From NCBI GenBank assembly GCA_025800395.1, contig JAOXRU010000187.1, positions 1 through 37,910 of the forward strand: a stretch of 37,910 bases of DNA, written 5' to 3'. Below, one piece after another: positions 15,106-23,678 of the stretch. A program made the position numbers and the translations under genes. The notes beneath the pieces were generated by a model. The model did no database searches and was not told the origin of the DNA. It saw nothing but the letters and a program-made list of their open reading frames with translations. The stretch is from Flavobacteriaceae bacterium. GTDB taxonomy: Bacteria; Bacteroidota; Bacteroidia; Flavobacteriales; Flavobacteriaceae. How positions within the stretch are numbered: position 1 is the stretch's first letter; every line of letters starts with the position of its first letter.

Positions 15106-16797
15106 TTAGTGAGGCTTTATGTCTTTAATTCGCAATTGTAAACTCACCTTACCGTTCCATTCGTTTTCATCTAAGGTATACACCACGTCTACACGTTGCT
15201 TATTTTGCAGACTCTCTAGCTTATCGCCCAATCCAAATCCAATGCCATCCAACTCCCTTTGTCCTTGCATCAATCGGCATTTGAGATGGGTTTGATCGCT
15301 TCCTACTTTTTTGGCCCAACCTTTGTCATATACATTCTCGGTAAGAAATACCGGAGTTCTGTTTTCTGGACCAAATGGTGCCAATTGCTTTAATATTCTA
15401 TAAAACTTCGGTGTAAGACTAGAAAAAGGCAACACGGTATCGATAGACACCTCTGGGGTGCGCAAATTTTTATCCATGGTAGCCGCAACTACTTTTTCAA
15501 AAGCTTGCTTAAACGCAGTGTAATTCTCAGGAAGCAAGGTGAGACCAGCTGCATATTTATGACCACCAAACTGTTCGATATGTGCTGCACAAGCTTCCAA
15601 AGCCTTATAAATATCAAAGCCTCGAACCGAACGGGCAGAAGCCGCCAATTTATCCCCACTTTTGGTAAATACCAAAGTAGGTCTGTAGTAGGTTTCTATT
15701 AGTCTAGAAGCCACAATACCAATAACCCCTTTATGCCAATTTGGATCGAAAACCACCGTGGTAAAACCCTCTTGCTCTCTGTTTTCTTCTATTTGTGCTA
15801 AGGCTTCTTCTGTGATGGCTGCATCTGTCTCCCGCCTATTGGTATTAAATTCTTCTATTTCCTTGGCAATCAACAGGGCTATATCCCATTGGGTTTGCAT
15901 CAACAATTGCACAGCATAAGTACCGTGTCTCATACGTCCTGCAGCATTGATTCGAGGTGCAATGCCAAATACGAGGTCGGTTATTGTCATTTTTCCTTTT
16001 TTCTCTTTGCTAAGCAACACTTCCACCCCCAATCTCGGATGGGAATTGACCTGTTTCAATCCGTAATAAGCCAAAACCCTATTCTCCCCAGTTATCGGAA
16101 CTATATCCGCTCCAATAGCAATAGCCACCAAATCCAAATAAGGAATCAAATCTTCAAAATCTAGTTGCAAATATTGGTGAATGGCCTGAACAAGCTTAAA
16201 ACCTACCCCACAACCACAAAGCTCCTTGTATGGATAGCTGCAATCTTCTCTCTTTGGATCTAGTACCGCTACTGCCTGTGGCAGCACTTCTCCCGGAGTA
16301 TGGTGATCGCAAATAATAAAATCTATGGCTTTTTCTTTGGCATAAGCGACTTTTTCTATGGCCTTTATGCCACAATCTAATGCCACTATTAGAGAAAATT
16401 CGTTGTCAATTGCAAAATCTATACCTGCAAAAGAAACCCCATAGCCTTCTGCATAACGATCGGGTATATAAGTAGCCACCTCCAAACCCAAATGATCCAA
16501 ATAAGTAGCCATAAGACTCACAGCCGTAGTACCATCTACATCATAATCTCCATATACCAGTACCGACTCTCCTCTTTCTTTGGCCAATAGCAATCGATCT
16601 ACTGCCAAGGACATGTCTCGCATTAGAAAAGGATCGTGCAAATGCTGTAATTGGGGTCGAAAAAAGCGTTTGGCATCTTCAAAACCTTCAATGCCACGTT
16701 GCACCAAAAGTTGCGCCAAAATCGGATCTACCTCCAAGGCTTCACACAAAGCAGACACTTTGTCGTTTGGCACCTGAGGTGCTACTATCCAACGCAT
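15106..16797 (-). CDS. recJ: Single-stranded-DNA-specific exonuclease RecJ
   Basis: The 563-aa 5'-3' exonuclease acts on single-stranded DNA in recombination and mismatch or base-excision repair. It shows DHH-family motifs: VYGDYDVDGTTAVSLM (about 77-92), ALDCGIKA (about 137-144), CDHHTPGE (about 160-167), and later GGHKYAAGLTL (DHHA1 domain, GGH motif). The start is ATG 16795-16797, giving MRWIVAPQ; a longer upstream frame would overlap the OsmC gene. The 5' end is 1 bp from the OsmC-family stop and the 3' end 1 bp from the hydrolase ATG, so the three genes are tightly packed. Confidence 0.95.
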   Translation of the reverse strand: MRWIVAPQVPNDKVSALCEALEVDPILAQLLVQRGIEGFEDAKRFFRPQLQHLHDPFLMRDMSLAVDRLLLAKERGESVLVYGDYDVDGTTAVSLMATYLDHLGLEVATYIPDRYAEGYGVSFAGIDFAIDNEFSLIVALDCGIKAIEKVAYAKEKAIDFIICDHHTPGEVLPQAVAVLDPKREDCSYPYKELCGCGVGFKLVQAIHQYLQLDFEDLIPYLDLVAIAIGADIVPITGENRVLAYYGLKQVNSHPRLGVEVLLSKEKKGKMTITDLVFGIAPRINAAGRMRHGTYAVQLLMQTQWDIALLIAKEIEEFNTNRRETDAAITEEALAQIEENREQEGFTTVVFDPNWHKGVIGIVASRLIETYYRPTLVFTKSGDKLAASARSVRGFDIYKALEACAAHIEQFGGHKYAAGLTLLPENYTAFKQAFEKVVAATMDKNLRTPEVSIDTVLPFSSLTPKFYRILKQLAPFGPENRTPVFLTENVYDKGWAKKVGSDQTHLKCRLMQGQRELDGIGFGLGDKLESLQNKQRVDVVYTLDENEWNGKVSLQLRIKDIKPH

Positions 16798-16798
16798 A

Positions 16799-17221
16799 TT
16801 ATCGATGGTGAAAAATAGTTTTGATCTCCACTTCTGCAAAGCGACGAAACATTTCCATGACCCCACAATATTTTTCTACGGACAAATCTACAGTACGCTG
16901 CAACTTCTTTTCATTCAAATTGGCGCCGCTAAAATGATATTCTATGGTTACCTTATCATAATATTTGGGATGCTCCTCTGTAAGATTGGCTATAGTTTCT
17001 ATGGTAAATTCTTCCACTTCCAATTTCATTTTTTTCATCAGAGAAGCCACATCCAAGCCAGAACAACCTGCCAAACCGCTTAACATTAATGCCTTTGGAC
17101 GATATCCATCCCCATTGCCGCCTGCATCTTCTGCTACATCAATTTTTAAAGAATCGCCCGAAGGATTGTTGCTTTCAAACTGCATGTTACCCAACCACTT
17201 TGTAGTAATATGATTTGTCAT
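16799..17221 (-). CDS. OsmC family protein
   Basis: The 140-aa OsmC/Ohr-type protein is probably a thiol-dependent peroxidase acting on organic hydroperoxides. The two family Cys residues are in GLAGCSGLD (about 50-58) and VEKYCGVM (about 115-122). The length is normal. It is the first gene of the OsmC-recJ-hydrolase operon. A TAAATTTG element on the minus strand (17248-17255) lies 26 bp upstream of its ATG. Ohr- versus OsmC-subtype cannot be decided by eye. Confidence 0.9.
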   Translation of the reverse strand: MTNHITTKWLGNMQFESNNPSGDSLKIDVAEDAGGNGDGYRPKALMLSGLAGCSGLDVASLMKKMKLEVEEFTIETIANLTEEHPKYYDKVTIEYHFSGANLNEKKLQRTVDLSVEKYCGVMEMFRRFAEVEIKTIFHHR

Positions 17222-17247
17222 AAGATTATTTTTTTGTTAATTGACCT

Positions 17248-17255
17248 CAAATTTA
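17248..17255 (-). promoter_or_regulatory. -7 promoter element of the OsmC-recJ operon
   Basis: The minus strand reads TAAATTTG, matching TAnnTTTG, 26 bp upstream of the OsmC-family ATG. It lies in the 71-bp spacer between divergent genes. Confidence 0.5.
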
Positions 17256-17292
17256 CAATTAAATAGCTATAAATCACTAATCGAAAACCAAT

Positions 17293-17883
17293 ATGCCACT
17301 AGTTACACCTTTAGATCCGGAATACGACAAGGAGACCCAAGAACTAGCCACTTTTTTTAATGAAACCTTGGGCTTTTGTCCAAACTCGGTGCTAACCATG
17401 CAGCGTAGACCAGCCATTTCTAAAGCCTTTATTAACCTCAACAAAGCGGTTATGGCCAATGAAGGACGCGTTACTTCTGCCTTAAAGCGCATGATTGCTT
17501 GGGTGAGTAGTAATGCTACTGGTTGTAGATATTGCCAAGCACATGCTATAAGAGCAGCAGAACGGTATGGTGCAGAACAGGAACAACTAGATAACATTTG
17601 GGAATACAGAACGCATCCTTCATTTTCGGAAGCAGAACGTGCGGCATTAGACTTTTCATTAGCAGCCTCTCAAGTGCCAAATGCAGTAAATGAAGATATC
17701 AAAAAACGCCTTTACAAACATTGGAACGAAGGCGAAATTGTAGAAATGCTTGGTGTAATTTCCTTATTTGGATACCTCAATCGTTGGAACGATTCTATGG
17801 GCACTTCTATAGAGGATGGCGCAGTAGAAAGCGGAGAACAATATTTAGGAAAACATGGTTGGGAAAAAGGAAAGCACCAATAA
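17293..17883 (+). CDS. Carboxymuconolactone decarboxylase / AhpD-like family protein
   Basis: The 196-aa helical protein carries the AhpD-type redox motif TGCRYCQAHAIRAAERYG (about 76-93), with the CxxC pair and the His two residues after it. It probably acts as a peroxidase-related or alkylhydroperoxidase-like enzyme. The divergent neighbour is an OsmC-family peroxidase, so the shared spacer may serve two oxidative-stress genes. The length is typical of the peroxidase-related subgroup. The start ATG 17293 is supported by the conserved N-terminal LDPEYDKETQELATFFNETLG. The precise substrate is unknown. Confidence 0.88.
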   Translation: MPLVTPLDPEYDKETQELATFFNETLGFCPNSVLTMQRRPAISKAFINLNKAVMANEGRVTSALKRMIAWVSSNATGCRYCQAHAIRAAERYGAEQEQLDNIWEYRTHPSFSEAERAALDFSLAASQVPNAVNEDIKKRLYKHWNEGEIVEMLGVISLFGYLNRWNDSMGTSIEDGAVESGEQYLGKHGWEKGKHQ

Positions 17884-17959
17884 GAGAATGGAGCTTTCTG
17901 ATTGGGAAATGCAGATATATGATTTACAGCTAGTAGACAGTAAGTTTTTCTAGCAATAG

Positions 17960-17984
17960 GATAAGTTTTTATCTATTTTTTTTA
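17960..17984 (+). terminator. Weak terminator after the AhpD-like gene
   Basis: GATAA (17960-17964) and TTATC (17969-17973) form a short hairpin followed by a run of T. The stem is AT-rich and only 5 bp, so confidence is limited. Confidence 0.4.
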
Positions 17985-18057
17985 ATGTAAAAACCGTTAA
18001 AAAGCAATCATTTAATCTTTGATTGTTTTTCTATCTTTCAAATTAAGAATAATTTTA

Positions 18058-18065
18058 TATCTTTG
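18058..18065 (+). promoter_or_regulatory. -7 promoter element of the DUF177-rpmF unit
   Basis: TATCTTTG matches TAnnTTTG and ends 24 bp before the ATG at 18090. The implied leader is short. Confidence 0.6.
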
Positions 18066-18089
18066 CACGCTCTTAAAAGCTTGTTTACC

Positions 18090-18626
18090 ATGATAAAGCA
18101 AAAAGACTTTGATATTGCCTTTAAAGGCTTAAAGCAAGGAAAACATTCTTTTGAGTTTAAAATTAGGCAAGCGTTCTTTGATTTGTACGACTACAAAGAA
18201 TTTGAAAACGCACAATTACTTGTGCAAGTAGAGTTGAATAAGCTAAGTACTATGCTGGAGCTAAATTTCCGCATAGGTGGTACCGTAGAGGTTTTGTGCG
18301 ATATTTCTAACGAATCATTCGATATGCCTCTAGAAGCCGAAATGGAATTATTGGTAAAGTTTGGAGAAACATTTAACGACGAAAACGAAGAGGTATTGGT
18401 GATACCACATGGAGAGTTTAAGGTAAATGTATCGCAATACATCTATGAAATGGCTGTATTGGCTATTCCCAGCAAACGTATACATCCAGGAATTGAAGAT
18501 GGTAGCTTAGAATCGGACATGGTCGACAGATTAAAAGCTTTGCAACCAAAAGAAGAAACAACAACAGAAGAAACAGACCCTCGTTGGGACGCATTAAAGA
18601 AGTTATTAAAAGAAAACGATAAATAA
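18090..18626 (+). CDS. DUF177 (YceD-like) protein
   Basis: The 178-aa acidic soluble protein belongs to the DUF177/YceD family, which sits directly upstream of rpmF in most bacteria and has been linked to large-subunit rRNA (23S) handling. Visible features are GLKQGKHSFEFKI at about 10-22 and VEVLCDISNESFDMPLE at about 69-85. In many members this second region has a zinc-like CxxC; only one Cys is present here. The C-terminus ends in a charged stretch with the conserved DPRWDALKKLLKEN. ATG 18090 is chosen because the promoter element lies just upstream. The spacer to rpmF is 9 bp, so they form one operon. Confidence 0.88.
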   Translation: MIKQKDFDIAFKGLKQGKHSFEFKIRQAFFDLYDYKEFENAQLLVQVELNKLSTMLELNFRIGGTVEVLCDISNESFDMPLEAEMELLVKFGETFNDENEEVLVIPHGEFKVNVSQYIYEMAVLAIPSKRIHPGIEDGSLESDMVDRLKALQPKEETTTEETDPRWDALKKLLKENDK

Positions 18627-18635
18627 GAGGAACAA

Positions 18636-18833
18636 ATGGCACATCCTAAAAGAAAAATTTCCAAAACTAGAAGAGATAAGAGAAGAACGCACTATAAAGC
18701 GACTGCTCCGCAAATTGCGACCGATCCAACAACTGGAGAGGCTCACTTGTACCACAGAGCACACTGGCATGAAGGTAAACTATACTACAGAGGCCAGGTT
18801 CTTATCGACAATACAGAAGAAGCTGAGGCATAA
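18636..18833 (+). CDS. rpmF: 50S ribosomal protein L32
   Basis: The 65-aa basic protein begins [20 protein letters not shown], the L32 signature, and belongs to the large ribosomal subunit. The four Cys that form a zinc ribbon in many L32 proteins are all absent; at the first position the sequence reads ATDPTTGE. This marks a zinc-independent form. Many Bacteroidota L32 proteins look alike in the second half ([20 protein letters not shown]). It follows DUF177 after 9 bp and is closed by a strong terminator. Confidence 0.97.
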   Translation: MAHPKRKISKTRRDKRRTHYKATAPQIATDPTTGEAHLYHRAHWHEGKLYYRGQVLIDNTEEAEA

Positions 18834-18855
18834 ATGATCCTCAAAATAAAATCTC

Positions 18856-18883
18856 AAACTCTCACAAATGTGAGAGTTTTTTT
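18856..18883 (+). terminator. Strong intrinsic terminator after rpmF
   Basis: AAACTCTCACA (18856-18866) pairs perfectly with TGTGAGAGTTT (18869-18879) and is followed by more T residues. It separates DUF177-rpmF from fabH, which therefore needs its own promoter. Confidence 0.85.
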
Positions 18884-18998
18884 GTTCAAAACTTTCTTAA
18901 ATACCAAAAACACCCTATTTTGCACCCAATTTTGTTGGTGATTTTGTTGTTTTGGACGGAATTGCCACTGCTTGAGGGCAACAAAACTATTGAACCAA

Positions 18999-19994
18999 AT
19001 GAATAAACTAACAGCAGCAATTACAGCCGTAGGAGGGTATATACCAGACTTTGTACTGTCTAACAAAGTATTGGAAACCATGGTAGACACCACCGATGAA
19101 TGGATTACTACCCGCACAGGAATTAAAGAAAGACGCCTACTTAAAAAAGAAGGAGCAGGAACCTCCTATTTGGCAATAAAAGCAGCCGAAGATTTAATAG
19201 CAAAACGAAATTTAGATCCAAAGGAGATAGACATGGTCTTAGTAGCCTCTGCTACACCAGACATGCCAGTAGCTGCAACCGCCACCTATGTAGCCTCGGA
19301 AATTGGAGCTACCAATGCTTTTTCTTACGATTTGCAGGCAGCTTGTTCTAGCTTTCTATACGGTATGTCTACGGCAGCAGCTTATGTGCAATCTGGTCGT
19401 TATAAAAAAGTACTATTGATAGGCGCCGATAAAATGTCGAGCATCATCGACTATACCGATAGAACCACTTGTATTATTTTTGGAGATGGTGCAGGAGCCG
19501 TTTTATTCGAGCCCAACGAAGAAGGTTTGGGATTACAAGACGAATATTTACGAACAGATGGAATCGGCAGAAACTTTCTAAAGATAGATGCTGGAGGCTC
19601 TATTTTGCCAGCAAGCGAAGAGACCCTAAAAAACAAGCAGCATTTCGTATTTCAAGACGGAAAAACCGTGTTTAAATTTGCAGTATCCAATATGGCTGAT
19701 GTGGCTGGAAAAATCATGGAACGAAACCAACTGGGCCATGAAGATGTGCATTGGTTAGTACCACACCAAGCCAACAAACGCATCATAGACGCCACTTCAA
19801 AAAGAATGGGTGTAAGCGACGAAAAAGTAATGATGAATATAGAGCGTTATGGAAATACCACTTCTGGAACACTGCCGTTATTACTTTGGGACTATGAAAA
19901 ACAACTCAAAAAAGGAGACAATTTGGTTTTCGCTGCCTTTGGTGGCGGATTTACTTGGGGCTCTATATATTTGAAATGGGCCTATAACGGATAA
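18999..19994 (+). CDS. fabH: Beta-ketoacyl-ACP synthase III (FabH)
   Basis: The 331-aa enzyme condenses acetyl- or branched acyl-CoA with malonyl-ACP to start fatty acid synthesis. The catalytic triad is visible: Cys116 in LQAACSSFLYG, His in HWLVPHQANKRII (about residue 257) and Asn in ERYGNTTSGTLPLLL (about 287). GGGFTWGSIYLKW closes the fold. ATG 18999 starts MNKLTAAITAVGGYIPD, where the fold begins. A TATTTTGC word at about 18919 is a possible promoter. accB and accC follow, so the unit encodes malonyl-CoA supply and chain initiation. No plsX lies between rpmF and fabH, unlike in many other bacteria. Confidence 0.96.
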   Translation: MNKLTAAITAVGGYIPDFVLSNKVLETMVDTTDEWITTRTGIKERRLLKKEGAGTSYLAIKAAEDLIAKRNLDPKEIDMVLVASATPDMPVAATATYVASEIGATNAFSYDLQAACSSFLYGMSTAAAYVQSGRYKKVLLIGADKMSSIIDYTDRTTCIIFGDGAGAVLFEPNEEGLGLQDEYLRTDGIGRNFLKIDAGGSILPASEETLKNKQHFVFQDGKTVFKFAVSNMADVAGKIMERNQLGHEDVHWLVPHQANKRIIDATSKRMGVSDEKVMMNIERYGNTTSGTLPLLLWDYEKQLKKGDNLVFAAFGGGFTWGSIYLKWAYNG

Positions 19995-20025
19995 CACAAC
20001 TAAACAAAACCTAATAGAATCGAAT

Positions 20026-20520
20026 ATGGATATTAAGGAAATTCAGAATTTAATCAAATTCGTAGCAAAATCAGGTGCTAGTGAAGTAAAACTAGAGATG
20101 GGAGAATTAAAGCTCACCATCCGTACAGGATCTGTCAGCAAGGGAGACACCACTGTAGTACAACAAATTCCAGTAGCAACCACACCGGTTGCTCCAGTTG
20201 CAGCCCCTCCTGCTCCGGCAGCAGAAACAGCAGCCGCACCAGCTACTAAAGAAGAAGCGCCTGCAACAGACGATTCAAAATACATCACTATAAAATCGCC
20301 AATCATCGGCACTTTCTACCGCAAGCCAGCTCCGGACAAACCTTCATTTGTAGAGGTAGGAGACACCATCAGCACTGGAGACGTACTTTGTGTAATCGAA
20401 GCCATGAAATTGTTTAACGAAATCGAATCAGAAGTTTCTGGTAAAATCGTTAAAGTATTGGTAGACGATTCTTCTCCAGTAGAATTTGACCAACCTTTAT
20501 TTTTAATCGATCCGTCATAA
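20026..20520 (+). CDS. accB: Acetyl-CoA carboxylase biotin carboxyl carrier protein
   Basis: The 164-aa carrier carries biotin on Lys128 of the motif CVIEAMKLFNEIESE. An Ala/Pro-rich flexible linker (about 50-80) joins an N-terminal helical region to the biotinyl domain (about 86-164). It shuttles CO2 between AccC and the carboxyltransferase. The gene is 31 bp downstream of fabH and 46 bp upstream of accC, in one operon. Confidence 0.97.
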   Translation: MDIKEIQNLIKFVAKSGASEVKLEMGELKLTIRTGSVSKGDTTVVQQIPVATTPVAPVAAPPAPAAETAAAPATKEEAPATDDSKYITIKSPIIGTFYRKPAPDKPSFVEVGDTISTGDVLCVIEAMKLFNEIESEVSGKIVKVLVDDSSPVEFDQPLFLIDPS

Positions 20521-20538
20521 ACTAAAGTCCTTTAGTTT
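20519..20538 (+). other. Intercistronic hairpin between accB and accC
   Basis: AAACTAAA (20519-20526) pairs perfectly with TTTAGTTT (20531-20538) around GTCC. It begins on the accB stop codon, and only two or three T residues follow. It is more likely an mRNA stability or processing hairpin than a terminator. Confidence 0.5.
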
Positions 20539-20566
20539 TAATAGTTGGACCTAAAAAATAAAGCAT

Positions 20567-21913
20567 ATGTTTAAAAAAGTTCTTATCGCCAATCGCGGGG
20601 AAATTGCGCTACGAGTAATTAGAACCTGCAAAGAAATGGGAATAAAAACGGTAGCTGTGTACTCTAAAGCAGACGAAGAAAGTTTGCATGTACGCTTTGC
20701 CGATGAAGCAGTGTGTATTGGCCCTGCTCCTAGTAATAAATCCTATTTACAAATACCAAATATTATAGCCGCTGCAGAAATCACTAATGCGGATGCCATA
20801 CACCCAGGATACGGTTTTCTATCGGAAAACGCTAAGTTTTCTAAAATCTGTTCAGACCACAATATTAAGTTTATTGGTGCCTCTGCAGAGATGATCAACC
20901 AAATGGGAGACAAAGCTACCGCCAAGGCCACCATGAAGGAAGCTGGCGTACCAACTGTACCAGGATCTGAAGGTATCATTCCAGATTTTGAAACTGCCGA
21001 AAAACTTGCGGAAGAAGTTGGTTATCCGGTGATGCTAAAAGCCACCGCAGGTGGTGGCGGTAAAGGAATGCGTGCTGTATGGGCTGCGGAAGACCTCAAA
21101 AAAGCATGGGACAGCGCCAGACAAGAATCGGCCGCTGCCTTTGGAAATGACGATATGTATATGGAGAAGCTTATTGAAGAGCCTCGCCATATAGAGATAC
21201 AAATTATTGGCGACCAATACGGAAAAGCATGTCACCTATCCGAAAGAGATTGTTCGGTACAACGCAGACACCAGAAGCTCACCGAAGAAACGCCATCGCC
21301 TTTTATGACCGATAAATTGCGTAAAGATATGGGAGAAGCTGCCGTAAAAGCATCGGAGTATATCAAATACGAAGGCGCAGGTACGGTTGAATTTTTGGTA
21401 GATAAGCACCGCAACTTTTACTTCATGGAAATGAATACCCGTATACAGGTAGAGCATCCGATTACCGAGCAGGTAATAGACTACGACCTAATACGCGAGC
21501 AAATACTAGTAGCAGCTGGTGTACCTATTTCGGGCAAAAACTACTTCCCAAAGCTACACTCTATCGAATGTAGAATAAATGCGGAAGATCCTTTCAACGA
21601 TTTTCGCCCTTCTCCAGGTAGAATCACTACTTTGCACACTCCAGGTGGGCATGGTATTCGATTAGACACCCATGTGTATAGCGGCTATGTGATTCCTCCT
21701 CATTATGATTCGATGATCGCCAAACTCATCACTACGGCACAAACAAGAGAAGAGGCAATCAACAAGATGAAACGCGCTCTAGATGAATTTGTAATTGAAG
21801 GAATCAAAACCACCATACCATTCCACCGTCAACTTATGGATCATCCGGACTATATCGCTGGAAATTACACCACTAAGTTTATGGAGGAGTTTGAGATTCA
21901 AGAAGAAAATTGA
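20567..21913 (+). CDS. accC: Acetyl-CoA carboxylase biotin carboxylase subunit
   Basis: The 448-aa ATP-dependent enzyme carboxylates the biotin on AccB. Visible features are the N-terminal [33 protein letters not shown] (about 81-93), the Gly-rich ATP loop [13 protein letters not shown] (about 160-172), [20 protein letters not shown] (about 228-247) and the catalytic [16 protein letters not shown] (about 287-302). The length matches the single-domain biotin carboxylase. It is the last gene of fabH-accB-accC and is followed by a strong terminator. Confidence 0.98.
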   Translation: MFKKVLIANRGEIALRVIRTCKEMGIKTVAVYSKADEESLHVRFADEAVCIGPAPSNKSYLQIPNIIAAAEITNADAIHPGYGFLSENAKFSKICSDHNIKFIGASAEMINQMGDKATAKATMKEAGVPTVPGSEGIIPDFETAEKLAEEVGYPVMLKATAGGGGKGMRAVWAAEDLKKAWDSARQESAAAFGNDDMYMEKLIEEPRHIEIQIIGDQYGKACHLSERDCSVQRRHQKLTEETPSPFMTDKLRKDMGEAAVKASEYIKYEGAGTVEFLVDKHRNFYFMEMNTRIQVEHPITEQVIDYDLIREQILVAAGVPISGKNYFPKLHSIECRINAEDPFNDFRPSPGRITTLHTPGGHGIRLDTHVYSGYVIPPHYDSMIAKLITTAQTREEAINKMKRALDEFVIEGIKTTIPFHRQLMDHPDYIAGNYTTKFMEEFEIQEEN

Positions 21914-21966
21914 TATTGTTTTGTAGCTCGATGAAGCACTTTTAAATCAAAATAATATAAAATAAC

Positions 21967-21995
21967 AAGCTCCCACCTCCATGGGAGCTTTTTTT
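21967..21995 (+). terminator. Strong intrinsic terminator after accC
   Basis: AAGCTCCCA (21967-21975) pairs perfectly with TGGGAGCTT (21982-21990) around CCTCCA and is followed by a T-run. It ends the fabH-accB-accC unit. Confidence 0.88.
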
Positions 21996-22029
21996 GCGTA
22001 TATATAGCAACATTATTTATTGGCCATTT

Positions 22030-23142
22030 ATGCATTTAAGTTATTGGGAATACAAAAGCTGGTTTTCTAAAATAGATTATACTATCGTAGGCAGCGGCAT
22101 AGTGGGACTAAGTACCGCCATTCGCCTCAAAGAAAAATATCCAGATAAAAAAGTAGTGGTCCTCGAAAAGGGTTTGTTACCACAAGGGGCTAGCACCAAG
22201 AATGCAGGATTTGCTTGTTTTGGTAGTCTTTCGGAAATTTTGGATGATCTGGGTTCTCATAGCGAAGATGAGGTATTGGAGCTGGTAGAAAAACGCTGGA
22301 AAGGCTTACATCTACTAAGAACTAGATTGGGAGACAATGCTATTGATTATCAAAATCACGGCGGATACGAATTGTTTACCGTCGATCAAAAATCGATGTT
22401 TCTGGATTGTTTGTTTCACCGAGCGCGAATCAACGAAATGCTCATGCCCATTTTTGGGGAAGAAGTATTTGTAGCTAAGACCAATAGCTTGGGCTTCGAA
22501 AAAATACAATCCCAATACATCTTCAATCAAAAAGAAGGGCAGATTGATACTGGAAAAATGATGCAACAATTGTTATACCAAGCACAATTGGCAGGTGTAA
22601 TTATCCTCAACAGCATCCAAGTAAAGCATTACGAAGAAAAAGACCAATGGGTGGAGGTGCATACCGATCGCCTTCATTTTGTAACCAAAAACCTTTGTAT
22701 AGCCACCAATGGATTTGCGGGGGAATTGCTTGAGGCCAATGTACAAGCTGCCCGAGCACAGGTACTGATTACCAAACCTATTCCAAATTTGAATTTACAA
22801 GGCACTTTTCACCTCGATCAGGGCTATTATTATTTTAGAAACATTCACAATCGTATTTTATTTGGAGGCGGTAGAAATCTCGACTTTAAAGGAGAAACAA
22901 CCACTACATTTGGTCTTACCGATCCAATACAACACCAATTGGAGTATCTGCTAACCACAACCATTTTACCCCAAACCCCTTTCGAAGTAGAGAGTAGATG
23001 GAGCGGCATTATGGGTGTGGGTCAAAAGAAAAAAGCTATAGTAAAGCGCATTTCCCCTAGAGTAAGTTGTGGCATTCGATTGGGTGGTATGGGTGTAGCA
23101 ATAGGCTCTTTGGTAGGGACAGAATTGGCAGATTTAAATTAA
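22030..23142 (+). CDS. FAD-dependent oxidoreductase, DAO family
   Basis: The 370-aa flavoprotein has a Rossmann FAD-binding motif near the start, TIVGSGIVGLSTAIRL (about 18-33), then VVVLEKGLLPQGASTKNAGF with the conserved Ser/Thr-rich loop. The C-terminal GIRLGGMGVAIGSLVG contributes to FAD binding. The family oxidises amino acids or similar amines, and the actual substrate is unknown. I use ATG 22030; upstream codons run into the accC terminator. It is transcribed after that terminator, so it needs its own promoter, which I cannot identify. Confidence 0.9.
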   Translation: MHLSYWEYKSWFSKIDYTIVGSGIVGLSTAIRLKEKYPDKKVVVLEKGLLPQGASTKNAGFACFGSLSEILDDLGSHSEDEVLELVEKRWKGLHLLRTRLGDNAIDYQNHGGYELFTVDQKSMFLDCLFHRARINEMLMPIFGEEVFVAKTNSLGFEKIQSQYIFNQKEGQIDTGKMMQQLLYQAQLAGVIILNSIQVKHYEEKDQWVEVHTDRLHFVTKNLCIATNGFAGELLEANVQAARAQVLITKPIPNLNLQGTFHLDQGYYYFRNIHNRILFGGGRNLDFKGETTTTFGLTDPIQHQLEYLLTTTILPQTPFEVESRWSGIMGVGQKKKAIVKRISPRVSCGIRLGGMGVAIGSLVGTELADLN

Positions 23143-23163
23143 CCAATCTCATTTTATCTACAG

Positions 23164-23613
23164 ATGCAAGAGCGCAAAAAAGCTATATATGATAGGATAG
23201 TAGCACAGGTTGAAAGCCGTTTGGAAATCGTACAAAAGCGCTTTGACGAATTGCAGCATGCCTTGAATAGCGAAACCAAAAGTACAGCAGGAGACAAACA
23301 TGAGACTGGTAGAGCCATGGTACAATTGGAGATGGAAAAAACTGGAACGCAACTAGCAAAGGCCGAAAACGAGCTACAGTTGCTTCAAAAACTCCCGCTT
23401 GAAGCCACCAATAAAATTGCCCTAGGCAGTTTGGTAAAAACAGACAATGCTTGGTATTTTTTAAGCATTTCTATAGGAATCCTAACTTTTGAAAGCCAAG
23501 CCTATTATGTGATTTCACCGGTTAGCCCTATTGGGCAGCTTCTTTTAGGTAAAAGTATAGGTGCCGAATTTTCCTTTAGAGGGAAAACAGAATGCATCCT
23601 CGGCATTTTTTAG
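23164..23613 (+). CDS. GreA/GreB-like protein (149 aa)
   Basis: The 149-aa protein has a charged, coiled-coil N-terminal half (about 1-75) and a beta-rich C-terminal half. The latter contains VISPVSPIGQLLLGKSIGAEFSFRG (about 116-140), which resembles the C-terminal domain of GreA (SPIGxxLLGKxxG). Overall it looks like a Gre-type factor that enters the RNA polymerase secondary channel, or a descendant with another role. In related genomes such proteins sometimes carry an unlikely 3-oxoacyl-ACP synthase label. The acidic tip of classical GreA is not obvious here. The ATG is 21 bp after the DAO gene stop, suggesting co-transcription. Confidence 0.75.
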   Translation: MQERKKAIYDRIVAQVESRLEIVQKRFDELQHALNSETKSTAGDKHETGRAMVQLEMEKTGTQLAKAENELQLLQKLPLEATNKIALGSLVKTDNAWYFLSISIGILTFESQAYYVISPVSPIGQLLLGKSIGAEFSFRGKTECILGIF

Positions 23614-23678
23614 ACAAAACCCCTTATTTACAATCGGTTTTATAAATTCTACACTAGCCAACAAACAACATAGACAAG

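Noticed and set aside
23164-23613. Label as 3-oxoacyl-ACP synthase
   Set aside because: The protein is 149 aa with no thiolase fold or catalytic Cys; its C-terminus resembles GreA instead.
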